In this document: piece after piece, positions 21,491-30,667 of the stretch
Position numbering within the stretch: the stretch's first letter is position 1
Layout: each line of letters opens with the position of its first letter
DNA from: a virus
DNA length: 38,791 nt
IMG/VR virus record: IMGVR_UViG_3300028837_003302
Span: 1-38,791 of that record
Strand: one strand, 5' to 3'
Program-made: the position numbers and the translations under genes
The notes under the pieces: generated by a model
What the model saw: the letters and a program-made list of their open reading frames with translations, nothing else
The model's database searches: none
What the model was told of the DNA's origin: nothing

Positions 21491-21775
21491 ATGCAAATAG
21501 TAGGAAGACCCATAATCGCAAATGAAACGATGACATCGTCCAACACGGAATACTCTTACGATATTCCAGCTGGTACGAAAAGGTTCGAGATAAAACTGCG
21601 GGCATTGAACGCCTTGCTAAAGTTGGCATTCGTTTCGGGAGAATCAGGAACGAACTACATCACAATTCCTTACGGGGGAAGCTATGTAGAGAATGACGTA
21701 AAGGCCGGACCTATAACCTTATACTTCCAAAGCCCGAAGGCCAGCCAAGTGGCCGAGATTAAGACCTGGAAATAG
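21491..21775 (+). CDS. Small beta-rich virion protein, paralogue A
   Basis: A 94-residue protein from ATG 21491. It aligns over its full length with the next gene: RPIIANETMTSSNTEYSYDI here against RPTIANVEMTDADTEYSYTL, then RFEIKLR, FVS..SGT.Y and LYFQ...A.QVAEI..W in both. The two arose by tandem duplication. Probably a structural or attachment domain repeated on the particle. Confidence 0.6.
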   Translation: MQIVGRPIIANETMTSSNTEYSYDIPAGTKRFEIKLRALNALLKLAFVSGESGTNYITIPYGGSYVENDVKAGPITLYFQSPKASQVAEIKTWK

Positions 21776-21776
21776 C

Positions 21777-22064
21777 ATGGGAAAGATAATCGCAAGGCCG
21801 ACAATAGCCAATGTGGAGATGACCGATGCCGACACAGAATATAGTTATACATTGCCAGTCGGGACAACGAGATTTGAAATCAAGCTTAGGAAGATGGGAA
21901 TACCTTTGAAAATTTGCTTCGTCTCCGAAGGATCGGGGACGACTTACAAAAATCTGCCTGCCGGGCGGTCGTACCGGGAGGATGACATTAAAAGGGGCCC
22001 GAACATATTATACTTTCAGGCCGCAACAGCGGACCAAGTCGCAGAGATAATATCTTGGGTTTAA
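21777..22064 (+). CDS. Small beta-rich virion protein, paralogue B
   Basis: A 95-residue tandem paralogue of the previous gene, with shared RFEIKLR, SGTTYKNLPAGRSYREDDIK and LYFQAATADQVAEI. It starts 1 nt after its partner's stop and is followed 4 nt later by the fibre-like gene. Divergence between the two suggests an old duplication or separate roles, for example two faces of one complex. Confidence 0.6.
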   Translation: MGKIIARPTIANVEMTDADTEYSYTLPVGTTRFEIKLRKMGIPLKICFVSEGSGTTYKNLPAGRSYREDDIKRGPNILYFQAATADQVAEIISWV

Positions 22065-22068
22065 TTAA

Positions 22069-24522
22069 ATGAAAAAATATATTTTACAAATCGCAATCTT
22101 CCTGTTCTTAGCAGCAGGAGTAGTCAGTGCCCAGATAGGAGGAGGGATCACTCTTTGGTATCTGGACGACACTACACTAAAGCCGGTTGACCCGACTTGG
22201 TCAGTAGAAGTCGCCGGAGTAGGAGATGTCAATTCGGTTGGCGATTGTGCTTCAGGTGCCTGTCTTGACGGTTCTTCTGACGGGGGAACATATGTCAGGA
22301 TTTATGATGGTAATTCTCATTACTTAGAGATAAATCCTGGAGACATTTCAGATAACAGGACAATCTCTTTTAGGGATGCTTCGGGAACTGTTATTCTTTC
22401 TGGGGATACTTTTACTGGAGATGTGACAGGGACTTTGGATACTGATGGTTCAACTGCCTTGACCATTGCCGCAGATTCAGTGGCTCTTACTACAGATACT
22501 ACAGGCAATTATGTCGAGAGTATTGCTGATGCTGGCAGTTCAACAATTACTGTAGTTAATGGAATCGCTGAGGGAGGAGCTGTAACCTTAGATACAGTGG
22601 ACTTGAATTGCACGAATTGTATAAATGCCACTGAAATTGAAGATATTTACCTCTTGATTGCTGGAGATGACATGGCGGGGCAGTTGGACATGGCCAACAA
22701 TGCACTTATAAATGCTGGAGATGCTGGAAATGACTTTGGGGCGATGAATAGTTTGGTTTCAACGCAGTTTAGCGGACACATATACATGATAACAAATGAA
22801 ACTGACTTTTTTGCCCCGAACAATGATGACGGAGACTATATGCTTTTTAATGCTCGGGATAGTGATACCGATTCTCAAGTGCCAGTGGGAGGACTTACGG
22901 GAGCGGCAGATCCATACTTTGCACTTGGAGGGACATCCGAATTCAAGTTCTACAATTCAGGAGATGCCTTAGTCGACTTAGATAAAAAAATACAATTTGG
23001 AGACGATGGGGTTTACATTCTTTCAGATGATGACGGGCATCTGGATTTGACGGCTGACACAAGTATAGACCTTAATAGCACAGTCGCCTTGGGGGCGAAT
23101 AACCTGACGATGACAGGATCAATTTCTGATACGACTAATAGAGTGACTAAAGGTTGGTTCGCCGATTTAGAGGTTACAAACGATATTACAATTGGAGGAA
23201 CAGCTTTAGCTGCTACTTACTCGCCAATAGCAGGAAGCGCCAGCATATTAACCGTAGGAGTATTAGATAGCGGTTCAATTACATCAGGGTTTGGAACGAT
23301 TGCCACAGGCGATTCTATTTCTGGAAGTACCCTTGTGGCCACAGCGGCCGACTCATTAACATTAGGGACTTCAAGCTCGGCCGATGGATCGATTATTCTT
23401 AAAAATGCTACGAATGCGAATACATTAACGATTCAGAGCGGGGCCACTTCTACTTCTTATACTCTTACCTTGCCGTTAGAAGTGGCAGGAGCTGGAGAAG
23501 TGCTGACAGATGCAGCAGGAAATGGTGTATTAAGCTGGACAGGAGTAGGAGCAGGAGATGTGGTGTCAGTCGGCGATTGTTCAACTGGAGCTTGTTTTGA
23601 CGGAAGCTCTGACGGAGGAACAAACCTTGAATTCTACAATATAGATAGCAACAAAACTCAACTGATAGCTTCCGACACCGCTTCAGATTTGATTATTACC
23701 CTGCCGGCTACAACAGGAACATTGGCAACAACAGGAGTAGCGACCCTTTCATCTCTTACCTCTATAGGAACGATAGCAACTGGAACATGGGAAGCGACAG
23801 ATATAGGAGTAACCCACGGAGGGACCGGAGTTTCAACCTTAACCGATCACGGAGTTTTGGTCGGTTCAGGAGACACCGATATCACAGCTTTAACGGTAGG
23901 AACAGACGGACAAATATTAGTTGGTTCAGACGGAGCCGATCCAGTGTTCGCAACTCTGAATTGTGATAACGCACTAACTTGTACGACCGGAGCTGGAACG
24001 CTTGAGATTGATGTAGATGATGCTTTCATTAAACTTGGAGGAGATATAGCTTCAGCAGGGACCTATGATTTCGGTTCGGCAAACGTTGTTCTTGAAATCC
24101 CTAATGCCGCAGCCCCGACAATAGATGCCGCAGGAGAGATAGCGGTCGATACCACGACTGACCAGTACGTCTATTATGGCGGAGCTAAAAGAGTGATGAC
24201 CTACTGGAGAGAGATGTGCTTCACTTTAGAGACTCCAGCTGCTGCTGATGACGATGTGCCGATATGGTCTCCAAAAGACAATATTACAATCACGGATGTC
24301 TATTGCAGAACCCAAGGTGGGACATCAGCTGAGGTAATAATATCTGACGGAACTAATGCTTTAGAAACAGTAACCTGCGATGCTGACGGTCAAGCAGATG
24401 ACGACTCAATCGCAAATGGCACATTCACGGCCAATGAAAGAATGGAGTTTGATATAGGCACAGTTACAGGCGAAGTTGACTGGGTTAATGTTTGTATAAC
24501 TTACACAATAGATGCAGACTAA
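22069..24522 (+). CDS. Large fibre-like protein with signal peptide
   Basis: An 817-residue protein. It begins with a clear Sec signal peptide (MKKYILQIAIFLFLAAGVVS, cleavage near SA/QI). The rest is beta-rich, low in Lys and rich in Thr/Ser/Gly/Asp, like trimeric fibres. SVGDCASGACLDGSSDGGT near residue 60 recurs as SVGDCSTGACFDGSSDGGT near residue 505, an internal duplication. GTWEATDIGVTHGGTGVSTL (about 570-600) is a motif frequent in phage tail fibres and bacterial surface proteins. It is probably a receptor-binding fibre or a secreted surface decoration; the signal peptide is unusual for a virion protein. Confidence 0.7.
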   Translation: MKKYILQIAIFLFLAAGVVSAQIGGGITLWYLDDTTLKPVDPTWSVEVAGVGDVNSVGDCASGACLDGSSDGGTYVRIYDGNSHYLEINPGDISDNRTISFRDASGTVILSGDTFTGDVTGTLDTDGSTALTIAADSVALTTDTTGNYVESIADAGSSTITVVNGIAEGGAVTLDTVDLNCTNCINATEIEDIYLLIAGDDMAGQLDMANNALINAGDAGNDFGAMNSLVSTQFSGHIYMITNETDFFAPNNDDGDYMLFNARDSDTDSQVPVGGLTGAADPYFALGGTSEFKFYNSGDALVDLDKKIQFGDDGVYILSDDDGHLDLTADTSIDLNSTVALGANNLTMTGSISDTTNRVTKGWFADLEVTNDITIGGTALAATYSPIAGSASILTVGVLDSGSITSGFGTIATGDSISGSTLVATAADSLTLGTSSSADGSIILKNATNANTLTIQSGATSTSYTLTLPLEVAGAGEVLTDAAGNGVLSWTGVGAGDVVSVGDCSTGACFDGSSDGGTNLEFYNIDSNKTQLIASDTASDLIITLPATTGTLATTGVATLSSLTSIGTIATGTWEATDIGVTHGGTGVSTLTDHGVLVGSGDTDITALTVGTDGQILVGSDGADPVFATLNCDNALTCTTGAGTLEIDVDDAFIKLGGDIASAGTYDFGSANVVLEIPNAAAPTIDAAGEIAVDTTTDQYVYYGGAKRVMTYWREMCFTLETPAAADDDVPIWSPKDNITITDVYCRTQGGTSAEVIISDGTNALETVTCDADGQADDDSIANGTFTANERMEFDIGTVTGEVDWVNVCITYTIDAD

Positions 24523-24998
24523 TGATTAAAAAAATCAAAGAAAAATTAGCCAACGCTGGAAGATGGATTAAAAAGAAAGCTAAGCAAATTCTTATATCTC
24601 TTGGGATTATTACAGTTGTTGCTTATGCTATGGTAGGACAACCGCCAAAGCAATACAAAGATTACAAGTTTTGGTATATCCACAGAGATGACGATGGATA
24701 TATTCTGGATGCAGGAATTAGATTTTATGAAGGAGAGTATAGAAAAGTCCAAATAGAAAATATAAAGGGGGAAAAAGAGCAAGTAACTCAGTATATTAGG
24801 ACAAAAAGATTAACTAAAAATGACTTACAAGATTTAGGTGAAGAATTTACGAAGGAGTTTAATAATACAGATGCTAAAATTTATTATCCTTCTGATTTCG
24901 GGAAAATTAAGACCGATGATGAATTACGAGAGTTTCTTGATAAAGAGTTAGCGAAAATTAAGGGTCGAGAAGCAATAAATGAGCAAAAAATAAAATGA
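24522..24998 (+). CDS. Membrane-anchored protein, unknown function
   Basis: A 158-residue protein from ATG 24522, which overlaps the fibre stop by one base (TAATG). A basic amphipathic N-terminus (MIKKIKEKLANAGRWIKKKA) is followed by one membrane segment (ILISLGIITVVAYAMVG) and a soluble, charged domain. A start at 24492 would only read fibre codons in another frame. It overlaps the next gene by 4 nt. With secreted neighbours on both sides, it may work at the cell envelope. Confidence 0.55.
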   Translation: MIKKIKEKLANAGRWIKKKAKQILISLGIITVVAYAMVGQPPKQYKDYKFWYIHRDDDGYILDAGIRFYEGEYRKVQIENIKGEKEQVTQYIRTKRLTKNDLQDLGEEFTKEFNNTDAKIYYPSDFGKIKTDDELREFLDKELAKIKGREAINEQKIK

Positions 24999-25723
24999 GA
25001 AAAAAATTATTATTGATATTGTCTTTCTTATTATTCTTTATCCCGGTTAGTGTTTTGGCTGATACTTTAACAGTTTATCCAGACCCAGATACAGAAAGCA
25101 CATCAGTAGATGGACATGTAGGAGAGAGCGCTTCAGATGCCACTTGGGCGACCATTCACGGTGCTGCGGGCAGTGTTTCTGACGACTCAAGTGATCGTGC
25201 AGTGTTTGTTTACATTGACTGTGACGGCGCTGAGAATAGGTTCCGTGTTCTTTATAGAAGCATCTTTCTTTTTGACACTTCGCCTATTAGCGATGCAGCT
25301 ACACTTGACTCTGCGGTTTTATCTCTCTGGGGAAAAGAAAAAGGGAGTGAGGCAGACATAGATGTTGATGCTGTAGTGGTATCCTCAGACCCAGCCAGCA
25401 ATATTGCTCTTGAGAATGGAGATTATGATAGTTTGGGAACTATTGCTTTCTCCAATGTCATTTCCTATGCCAGTTGGGATACTGCTGGATATAATGATTT
25501 TACCCTCAACGCATCGGGCGAGTCAGCTGTGGACTTCACTGGAGTCTCTAAGTTCGGAATAAGAGATGACCAATACGACAGGGCGAATGTGGAACCCACT
25601 TGGGATTATAATAGTGGTAGCTTTTTAGAGGGCTACTTTGCCGACCAAACGGGCACAGATAATGACCCGAAATTGGTGATAACTTATACTGTAGCCAAAA
25701 GAAGAATGATCATAGTTCAATAA
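24995..25723 (+). CDS. Secreted DNRLRE-like beta-sandwich protein
   Basis: A 242-residue protein with a signal peptide (MRKKLLLILSFLLFFIPVSV, cleavage near VLA/DT). RSIFLFDTSPISDAATLDSA and VLSLWGKEKGSEADIDV match the DNRLRE-type domain, a beta sandwich found in secreted, often carbohydrate-binding proteins. The C-terminal strand DPKLVITYTV is also typical. It overlaps the previous gene by 4 nt. A role in sugar recognition at the cell or virion surface is plausible. Confidence 0.65.
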   Translation: MRKKLLLILSFLLFFIPVSVLADTLTVYPDPDTESTSVDGHVGESASDATWATIHGAAGSVSDDSSDRAVFVYIDCDGAENRFRVLYRSIFLFDTSPISDAATLDSAVLSLWGKEKGSEADIDVDAVVVSSDPASNIALENGDYDSLGTIAFSNVISYASWDTAGYNDFTLNASGESAVDFTGVSKFGIRDDQYDRANVEPTWDYNSGSFLEGYFADQTGTDNDPKLVITYTVAKRRMIIVQ

Positions 25724-25730
25724 AAAATAA

Positions 25731-26531
25731 ATGGAGAATCAAAAATTAAACAATTTAGAAAGAAGAGTTAAAGAACTGGAAAGGATTATGGCATTTCACA
25801 CCCATAGTGGGTCTGACAAGACAAAAGTTATCGGAGAAGGAAATATTATGCTGAAAAGAGGCAAGATGGTTAAGTTAGGGAAAGCGTATCTTGGAAACGA
25901 TGATGTATATGAAGGACTCTCAAATGAGGTTGATAGATTGATTTTAGCGACAGGGTTAGACGAAGAACTCGGTTATGGATATAGAACAAAAAACACGCAA
26001 ATGACGGTAGAGCATCAAGAAGGAGCCCTTTCATTCTTCTATGGAGTGAGACCGCCTTTGGCCTCTGGACCGAGAACGGGAACTATAAGTATAACAAGCG
26101 ATGAAAGCACGATTACCGATACAGAGCAAACCTTTACAACCAATGAATTTGCTGGTTCCTACATTAGTGTTGTGGGGACGACCAGTGGAACACTCGAGAC
26201 ACATTTAATCGCATCAAACACCGCTACCCAAATAACAATATCGACCACATGGGGATTCTCGGAAGGAGTTACTTATGTGGCATTTAAGCCAATGTATCTC
26301 GGAGCAGCGAATTATCCTTGGCAAAGACTTTACTTGATGGGAGACCTGAGATTTGGCAGGGGAGCAAGTGCGGGAGCGAATGTCATTTACATTAAGTATG
26401 GAAGCGGAAGTCCGGAAGGTTCAGTTACCGCAAATGTCGGCAGTTTATATTTAAGAACCGACGGTGGAGCCAATACCACTCTTTATGTCAAAGAGAGTGG
26501 AACTGGTAACACTGGTTGGAGTGCAATTTAA
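25731..26531 (+). CDS. Tail fibre-like structural protein
   Basis: A 266-residue protein. An N-terminal coiled coil (LNNLERRVKELERIMAFHTH) should trimerise it. The beta-rich centre follows, and the C-terminus SPEGSVTANVGSLYLRTDGG, then TTLYVKESGTGNTGWSAI, is a highly typical end of phage tail fibre and neck-appendage proteins. The start lies 7 nt after the previous stop. Confidence 0.75.
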   Translation: MENQKLNNLERRVKELERIMAFHTHSGSDKTKVIGEGNIMLKRGKMVKLGKAYLGNDDVYEGLSNEVDRLILATGLDEELGYGYRTKNTQMTVEHQEGALSFFYGVRPPLASGPRTGTISITSDESTITDTEQTFTTNEFAGSYISVVGTTSGTLETHLIASNTATQITISTTWGFSEGVTYVAFKPMYLGAANYPWQRLYLMGDLRFGRGASAGANVIYIKYGSGSPEGSVTANVGSLYLRTDGGANTTLYVKESGTGNTGWSAI

Positions 26532-26565
26532 TATGATTCCATTGCCACCATCACAAGCGTAAAAT

Positions 26566-28368
26566 ATGCAAATCGCAATTCCGCCACAAGATACAAAACG
26601 ATTTATCAAACCTTCCAAAGGAGAGGTTTATGGCAATCTCTGGGCCACGAGGAATATGGATTTTACCTCCAATAGAGGAAAGGCCAGACTTTCAGAACGG
26701 CTTTATAGGTTATTCGACGATGGGGACGATGCCGACTTGGAAGTACCAGTTAAATTTCTAAGGGCGAAGACTTATACTGGAACAGAATATGTTGAGAAAT
26801 GGTGGGCATTGGTCCAAGGGGGAGCAAGCTCTACAAGCGATGGGTTGCTTTTTAAGACAACAGGCACCGATCCTCGAACAGGGTGGATCCAAGATACATT
26901 AACGAACACTCCAACGGATTGTGTCGATGATATGGAGATTAGAGGGTATGTAGGGGTTCCCGAGCATGACTATCTTATGGTGGCAAGAGATACTGACATA
27001 GCGATGTTTAGTCTATCGGTAAACACTTGGATTGCAAACTGGTGGACACATGATGATTATTTAGACCAGTCTTCTCTATCTCCATCAAATCCTCATCCCC
27101 TTCATAGTTTTATTAATTTGACAATCGTTGCAGATGGAAATGAAGTGCATACTATAGATGATAGTTTTGTGGTAGCGAACGAAAGATTAGTCCTTCCCAG
27201 AACATATCAAATAATCTGGATTGAGGATGACGGTTTCCGAACTTACTTTGGGACAAGGCACAAAAGAGGAGGAGAGGCGCTGGTCTTTCCTTGGAACGGG
27301 ACGGACGCAACATATGATTCTCCCATTCCAGTGAAGGATAGTATTTCGTTGGCCGGAGTCGCTGACGCGGAAGGAGTGATGCATACCCTTAATGGAAAGG
27401 GGCAACTTCTGGGATATAACGGACAGGATTTCGTTGAGGTAGCCGCGTTCCCGATAGCCGAGAATAAGTTGTTGAGATGGGCACCCGATCAAGCCCGAGG
27501 GCAGAAGGTTCACCCGAATGGCATGACTTTGATAGACGGAAAGATAGACATTCTGGCAGACGGAAGAGACAAGGACGGCAATCGAATAGAGAACATGCCG
27601 AGTGGAATATGGGAGTATGATAAGGATATTGGGTTTTACCACAGAAATTCGCTCGGGCAATACGACGGATCTACCAACAATGAATGGGGAGCATCGCAGA
27701 TTATCGCGCCTGGAGCATTGGTAGAGACAACAGAGGACAAAGGAAAGATACTCGCCGGAGCCGAAATTTATATCGATAATGCTTCTACTAAGAGAGAGAT
27801 TATCGCTACCCTAAAATCCGAGAATAACCAAAGAGGATATTTCGTCACCTCTCAAATAAACTCGACTGAGATTAGGTCATTCTGGAAGAGGTTGAATATC
27901 GCCTTTAAGAAGTTTGAGAATACGACCGACAGGATAATAGTTAAATATAGGACGGAGAAAGATAAGAATTTCGTTGAAACGAACGGAGTAATGAACTCAT
28001 TTAGCATTACTTGGAGCGATACCGACACATTCACTTCCACGGGAGCAGTGCTGGCACATGCCGAAGTAGGAGATGAGATAGAAATAACCATGGGAAAGGG
28101 AGCAGGAGCCTGCGCGCACATTCTATCTATTAGCGGAACTTACACGGTTAACCTTGATGAAGCGATACCCAATGTTTCAGGAACGGCATTGGCGAGAATA
28201 CAGAATTGGATAAAACTGGGAGAAATAAGCGATAGCTCTTTAGAGAGAACACTTTTCAAGATAACAAAAAGGTCAAAGTGGATCCAGCTAAAAATAGAAA
28301 TGAGGGGGGGACAGACATCCCCAGAGCTGGAGGAACTTTTATTAACACTTAACCCTTCAAAAAGATGA
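26566..28368 (+). CDS. Probable beta-propeller tail or neck protein
   Basis: A 600-residue protein rich in strands with spaced Trp and Asp/Gly turns (IEDDGFRTYFGTRHKRGGEA, MHTLNGKGQLLGYNGQDFV, GMTLIDGKIDILADGRDKDG, GIWEYDKDIGFYHRN), which suggests propeller blades, then a beta-sandwich C-terminal third. In podoviruses such proteins build the tail hub below the portal. The ATG follows a 34-nt gap and the stop overlaps the adaptor gene by 4 nt. The structural role is fairly secure; the exact tail position is inferred. Confidence 0.6.
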   Translation: MQIAIPPQDTKRFIKPSKGEVYGNLWATRNMDFTSNRGKARLSERLYRLFDDGDDADLEVPVKFLRAKTYTGTEYVEKWWALVQGGASSTSDGLLFKTTGTDPRTGWIQDTLTNTPTDCVDDMEIRGYVGVPEHDYLMVARDTDIAMFSLSVNTWIANWWTHDDYLDQSSLSPSNPHPLHSFINLTIVADGNEVHTIDDSFVVANERLVLPRTYQIIWIEDDGFRTYFGTRHKRGGEALVFPWNGTDATYDSPIPVKDSISLAGVADAEGVMHTLNGKGQLLGYNGQDFVEVAAFPIAENKLLRWAPDQARGQKVHPNGMTLIDGKIDILADGRDKDGNRIENMPSGIWEYDKDIGFYHRNSLGQYDGSTNNEWGASQIIAPGALVETTEDKGKILAGAEIYIDNASTKREIIATLKSENNQRGYFVTSQINSTEIRSFWKRLNIAFKKFENTTDRIIVKYRTEKDKNFVETNGVMNSFSITWSDTDTFTSTGAVLAHAEVGDEIEITMGKGAGACAHILSISGTYTVNLDEAIPNVSGTALARIQNWIKLGEISDSSLERTLFKITKRSKWIQLKIEMRGGQTSPELEELLLTLNPSKR

Positions 28369-29315
28369 AATCATTCAATGAGCTTTACCAAGAACTCCAG
28401 GATCTAACTGGAGAAACGTCATCGACCCAACTAACAATATTCAAAAGGTGGATTAACGACACCGACAAGTTGGTGTCGGCCAAAGCTCCCTTCCTTTGCT
28501 TAGAAACCACTGCCACGAAGGAAACAGTGGAATCGCAGGAAGGATATCAAATACCAAACACAATCCAAAGGATAAGAAGTGTTAAGGTAACCCTGTCCGG
28601 AGGGACAATTTACCGGCCGAGACCTGTCGAGGATCCAAGATATTGGGAATACCTTCAATCCTTACAGGCAGGAGATTCAGACGCTACAAGGGCATTTATG
28701 AAACAGGGAAATCAAATATTGCTTTGGCCCGAACCAGCGACAACAGGAAGCACTATTACTATCAGGGGGAGAAGAAGATTGAGGGACTTGTCTCTGGCAG
28801 ATTACACGACGGGAACAATAGTCACCGCCACTTTAGACGATGAAACTATAACAGGAGATTCGACTGCCTGGGCAACAAACGCAGTAGGCAACTGGATAAG
28901 GATAGATTACACCACAGGGGACTTCCGATGGTATGAAATAGATTCGATAACCGACGCCACGCACTTGGAATTAGTCAAGCCATATGAAGGAACGAGCATC
29001 GTTGCTGGAGCTGAAACCTACACAATTGGAGAATTCTCCTACATTCCGGGAGAGTATCATCCTCTGCTTACTTACAGACCCTTGGCTATATATTATGCGG
29101 GATTAGAAGACACGGCAAACTCGGAGAGATACTGGAGAATGTATGACGGAGGGAAGGAAGCGGGATTATCCGACAGAACGGGAGGAATACTTAAAAACAT
29201 GATGACAGAAGAACTTAGCAGAAATGAAGGGGTGTACGTCGAACCTCTTCAGACTGAAGAACTCAGCATTGAGGACTTCAGGATCCCCAGAGGGGGAATA
29301 GAAATAGAATCATAA
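28365..29315 (+). CDS. Head-tail adaptor (connector) protein
   Basis: A 316-residue protein. An N-terminal helical part (NELYQELQDLTGETSSTQLT, FKRWINDTDKLVSAKAPFLC), then QEGYQIPNTIQRIRSVKVTL and LLWPEPATTGSTITIRGRRR, matches adaptor proteins that sit below the portal. A beta insertion (about 145-215) with DETITGDSTAWATNAVGNWI looks like an added immunoglobulin-like or barrel domain. The C-terminal helical part returns with YRPLAIYYAGLEDTANSERY. Overlap of 4 nt with the previous gene. Confidence 0.7.
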   Translation: MKSFNELYQELQDLTGETSSTQLTIFKRWINDTDKLVSAKAPFLCLETTATKETVESQEGYQIPNTIQRIRSVKVTLSGGTIYRPRPVEDPRYWEYLQSLQAGDSDATRAFMKQGNQILLWPEPATTGSTITIRGRRRLRDLSLADYTTGTIVTATLDDETITGDSTAWATNAVGNWIRIDYTTGDFRWYEIDSITDATHLELVKPYEGTSIVAGAETYTIGEFSYIPGEYHPLLTYRPLAIYYAGLEDTANSERYWRMYDGGKEAGLSDRTGGILKNMMTEELSRNEGVYVEPLQTEELSIEDFRIPRGGIEIES

Positions 29316-29319
29316 TAGT

Positions 29320-30663
29320 ATGAAAACATACACTGTAAAAAAAGGAGAAACATTAAGCGGGATAGAAAAGAAGATGGGAGTCGATTGGAAAAAGATCACT
29401 GGATACAAATCGGGAGATCCTAATCTTATCTATCCTGGGGAGAAATTGAACATTCCTGGAGAAGAACCAGTTACTCCGACTGCCACGCCAGGATCACTTC
29501 TTGGATTAGGAGATGAAGTAAAGAATAGGGCATTGGGGGCGGGAACTCCAGGAGAAGAGACAGAAACGCCACAAGATAAACTGATATCCGATTTGACCAG
29601 CAGACTTACAGCATACACCTCCGCCCCGAGCTTAATGGAAGAAAAGGGACGGCTTGAGGAAGAAAAAGGAGTACTTGGCATGAGGGAGAGAGTAGGTTCT
29701 TTTGAAGAAGAAATGGCTACGACACAGACATTACTTGATCAGTTGGAAGGAGACATAACCAAGAGGACTCGGGAGTTTTTAGTGAGTGAGCCACAAAGAC
29801 GGAGAGTTCTGGCGACAGAGAGAGAACCACTTATGGAGCAACTCGGCATAGCTACGAGAGGATTGGAAGCAACAACGGGCAGGTTGGAGAGAACGGAGCA
29901 GGACATCTTGACAGAACTCGGGCTCTTAGAAAAAGAAAGAACAATGCCCATGGATCTCTTCGAAAGGGAACTTAGCATCAGGAGCCAGATAAAAGACCTG
30001 ACGACTAAGGACATTCCCAATGTGACCACTTCCCAATTCAACGACGAGGGAGACTTAACCATAGTGACACAGGATCCGACGACTGGAGCATTCAATACTC
30101 AGACCATAAAGGGAATAGGAAAGAAAGCCAGCGAGTACGAGCAATTCTCCACAATTACCAATGATGCCGGAGACGTGACGATCATCGGAATAAAGAGAGA
30201 CGGTACGACTCAACAGATAGGAAGCTTCAAAGGGATAGGAAAAGCAGCAGGAGGTGGAACTGTTGATACAACCCAAAAGCAAATAAGATCGTATATCAAC
30301 AGCATTAAGGATTCCTATATGGCCACCAAGGGGAAGACCCCAGGATACAGGGAGGACTTAATCGATAGCCTTATAACTGACGCCGGAGAGGAATATAGGG
30401 ACTTTATAACCAACGAAGTTTACACCCAACTGGTTGATATTGGTGAGGGAACCGGGGAACAATTCCTAACAAGGGACTGGTTTATAAATACATATGGGGA
30501 GAACGCCTTAACCAAACAAGCAAGAAGTGCAGGACATTGGTTGCATCTAACTAATAAGGGGCAAATGGATGCATATATTGAAGAAATAATGAAAGCCATT
30601 GAAGTACAGAGACAAGCAGGAAAATCCGACCAAGATATACTGGCCGAAATGATGAAAGAATAG
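29320..30663 (+). CDS. LysM-domain virion protein
   Basis: A 447-residue protein. Residues about 3-46 form a LysM domain (YTVKKGETLSGIEKKMGVDW ... IYPGEKLNIPG), which binds peptidoglycan. A Thr/Pro/Glu-rich linker leads to a long charged coiled coil (about 105-230), a beta-like stretch and a helical C-terminus. It lies just before the giant internal-virion-like gene, so it may help the ejected apparatus cross the cell wall. Catalytic wall-hydrolase motifs are not visible. Confidence 0.75.
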   Translation: MKTYTVKKGETLSGIEKKMGVDWKKITGYKSGDPNLIYPGEKLNIPGEEPVTPTATPGSLLGLGDEVKNRALGAGTPGEETETPQDKLISDLTSRLTAYTSAPSLMEEKGRLEEEKGVLGMRERVGSFEEEMATTQTLLDQLEGDITKRTREFLVSEPQRRRVLATEREPLMEQLGIATRGLEATTGRLERTEQDILTELGLLEKERTMPMDLFERELSIRSQIKDLTTKDIPNVTTSQFNDEGDLTIVTQDPTTGAFNTQTIKGIGKKASEYEQFSTITNDAGDVTIIGIKRDGTTQQIGSFKGIGKAAGGGTVDTTQKQIRSYINSIKDSYMATKGKTPGYREDLIDSLITDAGEEYRDFITNEVYTQLVDIGEGTGEQFLTRDWFINTYGENALTKQARSAGHWLHLTNKGQMDAYIEEIMKAIEVQRQAGKSDQDILAEMMKE

Positions 30664-30667
30664 AAAT

